Shown here: positions 7,450 through 16,505 of the stretch, in pieces | How the letters are laid out: each line of letters starts with the position of its first letter | Position numbering within the stretch: position 1 is the stretch's first letter | NCBI RefSeq assembly: GCF_013393945.1 | Contig: NZ_CP040297.1 | Coordinates: forward strand, 4,744,001 to 4,808,000 | Source of the DNA: Nostoc sp. TCL26-01 | GTDB taxonomy: Bacteria > Cyanobacteriota > Cyanobacteriia > Cyanobacteriales > Nostocaceae | DNA: 64,000 nt | Reading direction: 5' to 3' | The notes under the pieces: generated by a model | What the model saw: only the letters and a program-made list of their open reading frames with translations | Database searches by the model: none | Told to the model about the DNA's origin: nothing | Made by a program: the position numbers and the translations under genes

Positions 7450-10359
7450 ATGTCACACAACAAACAACAAGAAATCCAGATGCAATTTCTGGAAGAAGCC
7501 ACAGATTATATTAATACCTTAGAAGGGGTATTATTAGAAATTGATACCAGTCATCGGATTGATTTAGAAAAAATTAACGGCGCATTGCGGGCAGCCCATT
7601 CGATTAAGGGTGGGGCAGCGATGATGGGATTTAAAGCTTTGAGTGATTTATCTCATCGCTTGGAAGATGCTTTTAAGGTTTTAAAAACTAGTAAAAACTC
7701 TTTAGATATTGATACCCAATTACAAAGTTTACTGCTATCGGGTGTGGATTGGCTGCGGCAGATAGTGCAGTTACTGGCAGAAGGTAATGCTATTGAGGAG
7801 GATTGGTTAGGAACTTTTTGTTATCCAGTATTTGATGAATTACGCGATCGCTTGGGTGAACCCACCCCGGAAGATGCTGCTACTATCCTATCACCAGAAG
7901 AGGGACAAGATGTAATTCCCTTACTATTTGAAACAGAAGTTGAAGGATGTTTACAGCGTTTAGAATCTGTCTTGGCACATCGAGAACAACCTTGTTTACA
8001 AGAAGAAGTTGCTATCATGGCAGCCGAATTAGGTGGCTTGGGTGAAATGTTGCAGTTAAATGCCTTCACTCAACTGTGTGAATCGATCAAATATCATATA
8101 GAAAATCCTCATGGTCATAGTATAGCGGCAATTGCCCAATTAGCTTTACAAACATGGCGGCGATCGCAAGCTTTAGTTTTGACAAATCAGCGTCATAATT
8201 TACCGACACAACTGCATCTAGAGGAATTGGTAAATGTTGCCCCATCTCCTACAGAATTACAGTTAGCTATACCAGATACAATTATCGCACCTGAACTTAT
8301 TGTAGAGAAACCCGATGAAGAGATTGATAGTGCTTTAGCTGCTATTGATTTCCCAGAAATAATTACCGAATTTGCTAAAGAAAATATTACTACAGATTAT
8401 AAATTTATTGAACCAACAACTCTAGGCAAAAATCGAGAACATCCAGAAAATACCGTCAGAGTTCCCAGCAAACAACTAGAGCAAATCAATGATTTATTTG
8501 GAGAGTTGGTTGTGCAACGCAATGGACTCAACTCCCAACTAGAAAAATTGCGTAAACTCGTGCGGAATTTAAACCAACGAGTCCAGACTTTAGAACAAGA
8601 AAATCAAGACTTACGCAGCAACTACGATAAAACACCTTTATCCCTAACTCATCACCACGAAAATCCCTCAAACAGAGCCAGTGAATTTGATGCTCTAGAA
8701 ATGGATCGCTACAACGAGTTAAACTGGCGATCGCAAGCCGTCATGGAAACCATAGTTCAAGTCCAAGAAGTATCTACAGATATTCAATTAAGTGTTGATG
8801 ACACAGACCAAATTGCTCGTAAACTGAATAAAACATCGAAACAATTACAAACCAAACTCAACCATATCCGGATGCGTCCTCTATCGGATTTAGTCGAGCG
8901 TTTCCCCAGAGCCATCCGCGATTTAAATGTAGAATATGGTAAAAATGTCCAGTTAAAAATCACAGGTGGCAATACCTTAATTGAACGCAGCATTTTAGAA
9001 GCTTTAAATGATCCCTTAATGCACTTATTAAGAAATGCCTTTGATCATGGTATCGAAGAATCTGCCATCCGTCGGACTTTAGGTAAACCAGAACAAGGAC
9101 TAATCGAAATTACTGCTACTCACCGCAATAATCGCACAATAATTACCATCCATGACGACGGTCGAGGCATTTCTTTAGAGAAAATTCGTACCCGCGCCCA
9201 AGCAATGGGGATAGACGCAGCGCTACTCACTAACGCCACAGATGAAGAACTCCTCTCACTCATCTTTGAACCAGGTTTTAGCACATCTGAGCAAGTCACT
9301 GCCCTCTCTGGACGCGGTGTAGGTATGGATGTGGTTCGCAATAACTTAAAATTAGTCCGGGGTGATATCACTGTCGATACAGAACCGGGAGTAGGCACAA
9401 CCTTTACAATGTCAGTGCCGTTCACCCTATCCATTGCTAGAGTCTTGCTAGTTGAAAGTCACAAAATGTTGTTGGCATTTCCCACAGATGTGGTTTCAGA
9501 AATCTTTCTGCTACAAAACGAGCAAGTTTTCCCAATGGCAGGTAACGAAGTACTTAATTGGCAAGGAACAATGTTACCCCTCATTCGCCTTGGTTGCCAC
9601 CTAGAATTTAACTGTCCCCGCTACGATAACCCAGAATTAGAAACCCCTCCAGCAATCAATGCTAGCAGTGTATTAATTGTCAAAGGAAATAATCAACCAG
9701 TTGCCATCCAAGTCGAAAGATGCTGGGGTGAACAAGAAGTTGCCATTCGTCAAGTAGAAGGAAATATCCCTTTACCCCAAGGTTTTAGTAACTGCACAAT
9801 TCTTGGTGATGGTCGAGTTGTCGCATTAGTAAATATCAATGAATTACTCTATAAAATTGCCACAAATCAGCGCACTCCCAAACATCATCAATCATCATCA
9901 GCTAGGTTAAAAACACCATTTCTTTTCTTTGATAGTACCAAGCTACAAGCACCACTCACCCAACAAAAAGGCACAATTTTAATTATCGATGACTCTATCA
10001 ACGTCCGCCGTTTCCTAGCATTAACTCTAGAAAAAGGTGGATACCAAGTCGAACAAGCCAAAGATGGTGAAGATGCCTGGGAGAAATTAACAAATGGCTT
10101 ACAAGTCCAAGCCGTAATTTGTGATATTGAAATGCCCCGTCTTGATGGCTACGGCTTTTTAGACCGCATTAACTCCAGCTTTAACACCAAAAATATTCCT
10201 GTCGCTATGCTCACCTCCCGTAGTAGTCATAAACATCGACAACTAGCTATGCAATTAGGAGCTAGAGCCTATTTTTCTAAACCTTATAATGAGCAAGAAT
10301 TACTCCACACCTTAGAAGAGATTATCAGTGATGTAGCTGTATCAGCAGCATCTAATTAA
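7450..10359 (+). CDS. cheA: CheA-type hybrid histidine kinase
   Basis: 969 residues in CheA order: HPt with phospho-accepting His50 (AAHSIKGGAAMMG), a second HPt-like region lacking the His (about 150-260), an acidic linker, dimerisation region (about 400-480), the ATPase domain with N box (LMHLLRNAFDHGIE) and G boxes (DDGRGI, GRGVGMDVV), a CheW-like domain (about 660-800) and a C-terminal receiver (about 840-960, acceptor in ICDIEMPRLDG). The terminal receiver is usual in cyanobacterial CheA proteins of pilus-motility systems. It should phosphorylate the CheY-like and PatA-like proteins of the same operon and its own receiver. Confidence 0.96.
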   Translation: MSHNKQQEIQMQFLEEATDYINTLEGVLLEIDTSHRIDLEKINGALRAAHSIKGGAAMMGFKALSDLSHRLEDAFKVLKTSKNSLDIDTQLQSLLLSGVDWLRQIVQLLAEGNAIEEDWLGTFCYPVFDELRDRLGEPTPEDAATILSPEEGQDVIPLLFETEVEGCLQRLESVLAHREQPCLQEEVAIMAAELGGLGEMLQLNAFTQLCESIKYHIENPHGHSIAAIAQLALQTWRRSQALVLTNQRHNLPTQLHLEELVNVAPSPTELQLAIPDTIIAPELIVEKPDEEIDSALAAIDFPEIITEFAKENITTDYKFIEPTTLGKNREHPENTVRVPSKQLEQINDLFGELVVQRNGLNSQLEKLRKLVRNLNQRVQTLEQENQDLRSNYDKTPLSLTHHHENPSNRASEFDALEMDRYNELNWRSQAVMETIVQVQEVSTDIQLSVDDTDQIARKLNKTSKQLQTKLNHIRMRPLSDLVERFPRAIRDLNVEYGKNVQLKITGGNTLIERSILEALNDPLMHLLRNAFDHGIEESAIRRTLGKPEQGLIEITATHRNNRTIITIHDDGRGISLEKIRTRAQAMGIDAALLTNATDEELLSLIFEPGFSTSEQVTALSGRGVGMDVVRNNLKLVRGDITVDTEPGVGTTFTMSVPFTLSIARVLLVESHKMLLAFPTDVVSEIFLLQNEQVFPMAGNEVLNWQGTMLPLIRLGCHLEFNCPRYDNPELETPPAINASSVLIVKGNNQPVAIQVERCWGEQEVAIRQVEGNIPLPQGFSNCTILGDGRVVALVNINELLYKIATNQRTPKHHQSSSARLKTPFLFFDSTKLQAPLTQQKGTILIIDDSINVRRFLALTLEKGGYQVEQAKDGEDAWEKLTNGLQVQAVICDIEMPRLDGYGFLDRINSSFNTKNIPVAMLTSRSSHKHRQLAMQLGARAYFSKPYNEQELLHTLEEIISDVAVSAASN

Positions 10360-10456
10360 ATCTAAAAGTGTAGTGGATGATGCCAGTCTAGAATAATTAA
10401 ACGCAGATAAACGCAGATAAATTGGGTGCATCCCGGTTTTGATTTTGCAATAAGAG

Positions 10457-10523
10457 CATGATACACATAAATTATGTAGAGACGTTGCAATGCAACGTCT
10501 CTACTGTTCACATTTAAAGGAAA
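10457..10523. repeat. 67-bp dispersed repeat with GTAGAGACGTTGC palindrome
   Basis: The core 10476-10504 is an inverted repeat GTAGAGACGTTGC / GCAACGTCTCTAC with a 3-nt centre. A block of 67 bp including its flanks is repeated identically at 18768-18834. Confidence 0.85.
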
Positions 10524-10524
10524 A

Positions 10525-10609
10525 CAGTCCAAAAAAACTTGATTTTGACCATTGACTATTGACTATTGACTACCCTCATTTATGGTTTATTGGTTGAGTG
10601 CGTAAGTCT
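10525..10609. repeat. Composite STRR element, copy A
   Basis: Starts with CAGTCCAAAA and GATTTTGAC, has a short STRR core (TGACTAT units), and ends with TTTATTGGTTGAGTGCGTAA. The same ends enclose different STRR cores at 26349-26448 and 37945-38037. Confidence 0.8.
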
Positions 10610-10805
10610 TAGTAAAGATGCGTTTTAAAAACATCAGTATGAACTGTTCACAAATATTTTCTAAATCAGTATCTATCCCCATGACAATCAAGATATCAGA
10701 GCAGATACTTAATTAATTAGATACCAGATTATCAAGTTCCAGGTTCGTCACTGGGCAGCTATTTAGGGGTAGATGCTTCGTCAAGCACGCAGGTCATCTA
10801 TCCCT

Positions 10806-11774
10806 TTAATTAATATTAATTCTATTTTCTATCGCTAACAAAGCAGCACCATAAGCAGGTTCATGACGGGGAAAAATCACTTTGACTAAAGGGAACTGCT
10901 GAATAATTTCTGTAGTAAATCGCTGGTGTATATTGCATCTACATCGCCAAACACTGCCTGTTGTCACCACTTCTAAAACTGAATTAGGACTAAAGATAGT
11001 ATTCATAACTATAGATGTAGCTTGCACTAATTCTTTAACAGCATCATCAATAATATTGTTAGCTACTTCATCACCAGATGCGGCTGCTAAATCTACAATT
11101 GGTGCTAAAGCAGCTATTTGTTGAACCCCCCAACCCCGACGATAGATAACTTCGATTAAATCTTCTATGTTTTGTAAACCTAGATGTTGTTGTAAATCTT
11201 CGATAAGTCTTGTCGGGTTTCCCCGCCCATCATAGGCTTTTAATGCAGCTTGCATCCCCGTCACCGCAATTTTATAAGCGCTACTTTCGTCACCTAAAAT
11301 ATATCCCCAACCACCAACTTTTTTTGTTTCTCCTTGTTGGTTACAACCAAAAACTATGGAACCAGTACCTACTGCAACCACAATACCAACTGCATTACCA
11401 ATACCACCAACAAGAGCAATTAAAGCATCATTACAAATCACAATATTTGCTGATGTTAAATCCCAAATAATCGGTAAGGTATGACTATTTTTTAATGCCT
11501 CTACTAGCTTTTTGACTACGGCAATATCTTCGGGACGACTTACACCAGCTAATCCTAAACATATGGCTTTGATGGTAACTGAATTTATTACCTGGAGTGC
11601 GGCATTAATTGCTGTATGTATCGCTGCTTGAATGGACAAAAATGCTGCTTCTACTCCGATACTTTGGTAGTTAGATGCACCTGCTTGACCACGACTAATA
11701 ATTTGACGTGCCTCATCCATTAAAATACATACAGTTTTGCTACCACCACCATCTATTCCTAAAACATAACTCAT
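10806..11774 (-). CDS. BadF/BadG-family amino-sugar kinase (N-acetylglucosamine kinase-like)
   Basis: 322 residues with the actin-like ATPase fold of the BadF/BadG/BcrA family: the first phosphate motif GIDGGGSKTVCIL, GLAGVSRPED, the second phosphate motif AVGTGSIVFG, and GGWGYILGDESSAY, which is typical of N-acetylglucosamine/N-acetylmuramic acid kinases. It would phosphorylate a free amino sugar in the cytoplasm. Its neighbours on the same strand and across the promoter are an AmpG-like permease and an MltA transglycosylase, so recovery of peptidoglycan sugars is the likely role. Substrate choice (GlcNAc, MurNAc or glucosamine) cannot be read from sequence. Confidence 0.85.
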   Translation of the reverse strand: MSYVLGIDGGGSKTVCILMDEARQIISRGQAGASNYQSIGVEAAFLSIQAAIHTAINAALQVINSVTIKAICLGLAGVSRPEDIAVVKKLVEALKNSHTLPIIWDLTSANIVICNDALIALVGGIGNAVGIVVAVGTGSIVFGCNQQGETKKVGGWGYILGDESSAYKIAVTGMQAALKAYDGRGNPTRLIEDLQQHLGLQNIEDLIEVIYRRGWGVQQIAALAPIVDLAAASGDEVANNIIDDAVKELVQATSIVMNTIFSPNSVLEVVTTGSVWRCRCNIHQRFTTEIIQQFPLVKVIFPRHEPAYGAALLAIENRININ

Positions 11775-11897
11775 AGAGGATTTCGAGTTGATTTTTACAA
11801 AAATAGGCTACTTTTAAAGCTTTAATTGTAGGCTAGGTAATGTTGGGTTGAACTATAGGAATCCGACTTGATTGTTGAATAAAATTAAGTATTTGTA

Positions 11898-11955
11898 GTC
11901 TAACGCACCGAAGCCCTAAATTTGCTGCGTTGCGCTGCGCGACAACACACCCTAC
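11898..11955. repeat. Dispersed repeat (TAGGGTGTGTT family), minus orientation
   Basis: Contains CTAACGCACC and GCGCGACAACACACCCTACT. Related copies in the opposite orientation are near 43557 and 59795. Confidence 0.6.
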
Positions 11956-13226
11956 TGGCTTGTCTGATTATGTGTGACTGCTGTTAAAGGAATAAAAAAT
12001 AAAGTCACCATCCCAGGAATAGTCAACAGACAAACTAAGACAAAAAACAATGGATATCCCAGGAAGTTTTGCAGATAACCACTGATAATTCCCGGTAGCA
12101 TCATACCTAAAGCCATGATGCCAGTTGAGATGGCAAAATGGGAGGTTTTATATTCTCCTTGGGAGGTATACATCAAATAGACACTAAAAGCGGTCAAGCC
12201 AAAACCGTATCCGAATTGCTCTATAGAGACTAGGGGATAGACTAATATTAGCGGAGGCTGCACGTAAGCCATGTAAACATAAAATACATTTGGTAAATTC
12301 AAAGCTAAAGCCATTGGGAATAAACATTTTTTTAACCCATATTTAGCAATGACTAAACCGCCTAAGATGCCACCACCAATCAAAGAAATTACTCCAAATG
12401 TGCCGTATACTAAACCAACTTCTGATGTCGTGAGTCCTAAACCACCTAATTCTGGTTTATCTAATAAAAATAAGGATGCCATCTTTACAAGCATCGCCTC
12501 ACCAAATCTGTAGAGTAAGATAAAAGCTATGATAAATGTAACTTTTTCTTGCTGAAAATAGGAGCTAATAATTTTTAAAAAGGGGATTTTGTCGGTATTT
12601 TCTAGATGTTTTTGTTGATCTGCATCAGGAAAGGGCAAAGTTAGACGATGAACCATCAAAAGTAGTGCTAAGATGATTGCCGAGAAGCCAATAGCGATCG
12701 CCCAGCTTAAAGGAATGTTATCTAAGTAAACTTCTAACTGACCAGCTAACACTACTAAAATACCCGAACCAAAGATAATGGCGAGTCGATAAAAGACTGA
12801 ACGAATACCTACAAAAAATGCTTGTTGTTCTGGACTGAGAGCTAAAAGATAAAAGCCATCTGTGGCAATATCATAAGTGGCAGAAATGAATGCTCCTATT
12901 GTTAATGCTGCTAGGGAGATAAAGAAGAAGTTTGGTAGTTGTAGACAAAATGCGACTATAGCTAAACAACAACTCATGGCAAGTTGGGTGTATAGTATCC
13001 AATTTCTTTTAGTTGAGTAGATATCTACAATTGGCCCCCAAAACATTTTGATTACCCAAGGTAAATAAAGAAAGCTTGTCCATAAAGCGATTTGTGTATT
13101 ATCAACTTCTAGCTTTTTATAGAAGATTACTGAAACTGTATTGATAATGATGTAGGGAATACCAGCTACAAAATACAAAGTGGGAATGAAAATCCCTGGT
13201 GAATGAGTTTTAACTTGATGTTGCAC
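11952..13226 (-). CDS. AmpG-like MFS permease
   Basis: 424 residues with about 12 hydrophobic segments. The N-terminal part (FVAGIPYIIINTVSVIFYKK, then FLYLPWVIKMFWGPIVD) matches the AmpG branch of the major facilitator superfamily, which imports anhydro-muropeptides across the inner membrane. The stop lies in or beside a dispersed repeat, with 177 bp to the amino-sugar kinase, so co-transcription is possible. The divergent MltA gene 147 bp away makes the muropeptides such a permease would carry. No beta-lactamase or AmpD-like gene is nearby. Family placement is good, substrate is inferred. Confidence 0.85.
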   Translation of the reverse strand: MQHQVKTHSPGIFIPTLYFVAGIPYIIINTVSVIFYKKLEVDNTQIALWTSFLYLPWVIKMFWGPIVDIYSTKRNWILYTQLAMSCCLAIVAFCLQLPNFFFISLAALTIGAFISATYDIATDGFYLLALSPEQQAFFVGIRSVFYRLAIIFGSGILVVLAGQLEVYLDNIPLSWAIAIGFSAIILALLLMVHRLTLPFPDADQQKHLENTDKIPFLKIISSYFQQEKVTFIIAFILLYRFGEAMLVKMASLFLLDKPELGGLGLTTSEVGLVYGTFGVISLIGGGILGGLVIAKYGLKKCLFPMALALNLPNVFYVYMAYVQPPLILVYPLVSIEQFGYGFGLTAFSVYLMYTSQGEYKTSHFAISTGIMALGMMLPGIISGYLQNFLGYPLFFVLVCLLTIPGMVTLFFIPLTAVTHNQTSQ

Positions 13227-13373
13227 GAATTGTCATTAATAAACTACAGATAAAAATTAAGAGTAACATCTGATGGGATGGATGTTAATGTTTTTACATC
13301 AGCCTCATCCCTTGATGATTGGTGACACTCAATACAATAATTGTTTGATAAATAACGAACTTGAAATGAGAAT

Positions 13374-14582
13374 ATGCAAAGAATTTTAGCTTTGATGTCT
13401 TTAGGTTTGGGAACTATCTTGATTAATCCGTTACAGATGGCAAGTAGTCAAGTAGCGCAAGTTTCTCCTCAACCACCTCAGTTATCGCCGCCGTTAAAAC
13501 TTGTGGATATTGGTACACAGTGTACTCCCCAGCGTACTTGTTTGGGTTGGGATGAGCAACTGTTCTTAAGTCGTGGAGGCGATCGCCAAGGTCTGCTACG
13601 CTCAATAGATAATAGTCTACTTTACCTCAAAACAGATAAGGCAATAGCAACGTATCGCAATTACCCCATCAAGGAAATTACTCTAGAACGAGTGCGTCGC
13701 AGTTTACAGCGTTTTCGTCGGTTGGTGGCGACAGCTAAATTACCAGCACAACTGCAAGCTGCGGTACGTCGTGAGTTTGCTTTTTACAAGTCAGTCGGTG
13801 ACGATAATCAAGGGACGGTCAAGTTTACTGCTTATTATGCACCTATCTATCAAGCGAGTCGGGTACGCACTGCCCAATACAAGTATCCCATTTATCGAGT
13901 ACCTCCCAATTTTGATCAATGGACTAAACCCCACCCCAAACGCATTGATTTAGAAGGGGTAGATGGTTTGTTGGGGGATAAAAGTCAGTTACGGGGATTG
14001 GAAATGTTTTGGTTACGCGATCGCTTTCAAGCATACATGATCCATATCCAAGGTTCTGCTAAACTCAAGTTAACCGATGGCACTCAAACCAGCGTAGGTT
14101 TTATCCGGGGAACTGATTATCCTTGGACAGGTGTGGGAAGACTGCTATTTCAAGACGGCAAATTATCCAAAGAAGAATTAAATATGCCGGGGATTATTCG
14201 CTATTTTCGCAAAAATCCCCAGTCAATGAATAATTATTTGCCCCGTTGGGAACGCTTTATTTTCTTTAGAGAAACCAACGGTGAACCAGCTATCGGTAGT
14301 ATCGGTGTACCCCTAGTACCAGAACGTTCCATTGCTACTGATAAATCTCTCATGCCACCTGGAGCTTTAGCTGTAATTAATGCTACTTTCCCCTATCCTG
14401 GTCATAATAAAAAATTAGTTAACCGTAGAGTTAGTCGCTTTGTCCTTGATCAAGATACAGGTAGTGCTATTAAAGGTTCTGGCAGAGTAGACTATTTCTT
14501 AGGCTATGGTGACTTAGCAGGCGATCGCGCTGGTATTACAGTCACTAATGGTTCTATTTATTACCTACTACTCAAGGAATAA
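13374..14582 (+). CDS. mltA: MltA-family lytic murein transglycosylase
   Basis: 402 residues with an N-terminal signal peptide (about 1-25). The MltA domain (about 140-300, e.g. GTVKFTAYYAPIYQAS) is followed by the C-terminal 3D domain with its three Asp residues (DQDTGSAIKG, GRVDYFLGYG). These enzymes cut the glycan strand between MurNAc and GlcNAc and leave 1,6-anhydroMurNAc ends; they act in the periplasm. The catalytic Asp is expected in the 3D part. The divergent permease and kinase genes fit a muropeptide release, uptake and reuse route. Confidence 0.93.
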   Translation: MQRILALMSLGLGTILINPLQMASSQVAQVSPQPPQLSPPLKLVDIGTQCTPQRTCLGWDEQLFLSRGGDRQGLLRSIDNSLLYLKTDKAIATYRNYPIKEITLERVRRSLQRFRRLVATAKLPAQLQAAVRREFAFYKSVGDDNQGTVKFTAYYAPIYQASRVRTAQYKYPIYRVPPNFDQWTKPHPKRIDLEGVDGLLGDKSQLRGLEMFWLRDRFQAYMIHIQGSAKLKLTDGTQTSVGFIRGTDYPWTGVGRLLFQDGKLSKEELNMPGIIRYFRKNPQSMNNYLPRWERFIFFRETNGEPAIGSIGVPLVPERSIATDKSLMPPGALAVINATFPYPGHNKKLVNRRVSRFVLDQDTGSAIKGSGRVDYFLGYGDLAGDRAGITVTNGSIYYLLLKE

Positions 14583-14587
14583 AAAGA

Positions 14588-14630
14588 GCGAGGGAGATGG
14601 GGAGATGGGGAGATGGGGAGATGGAGGGAA
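14588..14630. repeat. Tandem GGGAGAT repeat
   Basis: Four to five consecutive heptamers just after the mltA stop codon; another STRR class. Confidence 0.8.
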
Positions 14631-14675
14631 AGAACCTATATAAGTATTTTCTCCTTGTCCCCTTGTCCCCTTCCC

Positions 14676-15116
14676 CTACCTCGCTTGCTGGCGCGTATAT
14701 CTACCATCAAGTCCCTGTTTAATCCAACTCAAACACTCATACTCAGATTTGAATAATTTTGGTGCAGCAATATTATTCAATAAGTCTGGTGGGTAATGAT
14801 CGTAGAAATATCTGTCATTTTCGTAGAAGATAATAATCAGATTGTTGCGGTAAATGTAGCGTGATAGAAAGCTATCTTTTTGACTACAAAAATCTGCATT
14901 TTGGTCAATATGCTCTTTGGCTATCTCCACAATATTACTAATGCTATTGCCGTAGATTTTAGCAGGATTCTCTGCTTTATGTAGCTGACTTTTGCGACCA
15001 ACTTCTGACAAAAGTTTATACGAATAAATTTCGTATTGATCTACCTTGCCAAACACAAATGGAATGATGAGATATCCTTGGTATGAAACGGAATTTTCAT
15101 AAAGAAGACGACTCAT
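14676..15116 (-). CDS. Hypothetical protein, 146 aa
   Basis: Not recognised. The start is well supported: AAAGGAGGTTCAGATG places a near-perfect Shine-Dalgarno 4-5 nt before the ATG. The protein is soluble, rich in aromatic residues (several YFYDHY, IYRYN-like stretches) and has no obvious membrane segment or signal peptide. It ends in a basic tail (YTRQQAR). It stands alone, convergent with mltA and 400 bp from the next minus-strand gene. No function is proposed. Confidence 0.75.
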   Translation of the reverse strand: MSRLLYENSVSYQGYLIIPFVFGKVDQYEIYSYKLLSEVGRKSQLHKAENPAKIYGNSISNIVEIAKEHIDQNADFCSQKDSFLSRYIYRNNLIIIFYENDRYFYDHYPPDLLNNIAAPKLFKSEYECLSWIKQGLDGRYTRQQAR

Positions 15117-15511
15117 CTGAACCTCCTTTGATATAACAGATTGAACAACAACCGCCTCAACAAATCCACATTAGCAATCAACTCATTTCTGTTAGTTAAT
15201 CTTGGCATTGTTGATATACTCTTGGTTATTTTGCCAAGAGGGGTGTGACCCCTTATTTTAGGGAATAATGATGTATCAGGTCTGATCAGAAAAGGATTGC
15301 AAAAACTATTATCACTCTTTTTAAAATGGTAAATACAAGAGAGATGGGAAAAGTCAAAGAATCATGAATTTGCAGAGTTTATTACTTTGATTTGCTCAAC
15401 TCAACAATATTTCGTGGAAATTTAACCACAGAGACACAGCGAAAAGTCGGAGCGGAGGTTTCCTCCGCTCTGAACTTTTCAAGACAAAGACACAGAGTTA
15501 GAGGTTAGGCG
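15117..15511. other. Intergenic region with hairpins
   Basis: Holds AGGGGTGTGACCCCT followed by TTATTTT near 15237-15260, which could end a plus-strand transcript, and a 40-bp hairpin element at 15441-15480 set inside the phrase ACCACAGAGACACAG. No gene seen. Confidence 0.5.
15441..15480. repeat. Small nested hairpin element
   Basis: GAAAAGT and ACTTTTC ends enclose GGAGCGGAGG-TTT-CCTCCGCTC, a nearly perfect 40-nt hairpin. It interrupts a common sequence (GAGACACAG repeated on both sides), as if inserted. Confidence 0.7.
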
Positions 15512-16366
15512 CTACCAAAGATTAAGTTGATTGGGTGGATTTTCTAGGTGATTCCAAGGTAGGGGTGGAACGGATATGTTGTTTTGTTCTAATAGCTGTT
15601 GGAAATGACGGGCGGTGTTAGGCGATCGCTCTTCTAAGGGACAATGTACAAAGAAATAAATTCGTGTTCCTATTTCTAGCCACTGTTGAATTTGTCTCAT
15701 CCATTCTTCCATAAATGGCTGATTTACTGCCAAATTAGGATGAGAAATAAACCGCACTAAGCTAAAAGGTGCAGTCAGGCTAAATTGTAATGGTACTTGG
15801 GGTTTACGTCGTTCTGATTGTAACTGGGGGTCATCATCTCCAGTATAGATGGGACGTGAATCTAACAGTACCCTGCCCACACCCAGAGTTGTTAAAAGTT
15901 GAGTTAAATCACTCCTGTGAGGTTCTTGGAACCAATGGGGATGTCTCACCTCTAGCGCCAGTGGTGCTGATGTACGTGGCCAAGCTGTTAAAAAATCAGC
16001 CAAATCGTCAATTAATGTTGGTGGATAACTTGGGGGTAACTGAGCAAATGTGGGGCCAAGATGCTTACCCAAAGGACGCATCCCCTCTAGAAAAGCTAAA
16101 GCTGCGGGAATATAAGGTTTTAACAAACCTTTATGAGTAATATCTCGTGGCAATTTTAAACAAAATTCAAAGCCAGGAGGTGTTTCTTTCGCCCAACGGC
16201 TGACAGTTTCTGGATTAGGTATGGCATAAAAAGTTGTATTACCTTCTACTGTTGTGAAGCGACGACTATAGAGATGGAGAAATTCTGTAGCGCGAGTTCC
16301 TGTGGGATATAGTTCACCCACCCAACCCTTGTACGCCCAAACAGCACAACCAATAAAAAACTTCAC
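15512..16366 (-). CDS. DUF72 family protein
   Basis: About 284 residues from GTG at 16366 (MKFFIGCAVWAYKGWVG); a TTG four codons upstream is possible but the family normally begins at the short lead-in to IGCxxW. DUF72 hallmarks are present: the IGCAVWAYKGWVGELYP start, FTTVEGNTTFYAIPN, FCLKLPRDITH and YFFVHCPLEER near the end. The family adopts a TIM-barrel fold similar to metal-dependent endonucleases/isomerases; its biochemical role is not established. No operon partner is evident. Confidence 0.88.
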   Translation of the reverse strand: MKFFIGCAVWAYKGWVGELYPTGTRATEFLHLYSRRFTTVEGNTTFYAIPNPETVSRWAKETPPGFEFCLKLPRDITHKGLLKPYIPAALAFLEGMRPLGKHLGPTFAQLPPSYPPTLIDDLADFLTAWPRTSAPLALEVRHPHWFQEPHRSDLTQLLTTLGVGRVLLDSRPIYTGDDDPQLQSERRKPQVPLQFSLTAPFSLVRFISHPNLAVNQPFMEEWMRQIQQWLEIGTRIYFFVHCPLEERSPNTARHFQQLLEQNNISVPPLPWNHLENPPNQLNLW

Positions 16367-16454
16367 AAACCTTAACAAAAAAACTTGACAAACAAACCCA
16401 CAATCTTAAAAAGCCTTAGCTACTCATAATACCCTACAGTCAGCCACACCAAAA

Positions 16455-16505
16455 AAATTAATAACCCATGACCAATGACTAATGACTAATGACTAATGAC
16501 TAACA
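16455..16505. repeat. STRR run overlapping the 3' end of the hydrolase gene
   Basis: TGACTAA units occupy 16461-16503 and read through the last codons of the minus-strand gene that ends at 16486. Confidence 0.85.

Larger units (their letters stand above)
10360..10805. other. Intergenic region made mostly of dispersed repeats
   Basis: Between cheA and a convergent kinase gene there is a short direct repeat (ACGCAGATAA twice), the 67-bp palindromic repeat at 10457-10523 and the composite STRR repeat at 10525-10609. No coding sequence is evident. Confidence 0.7.
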
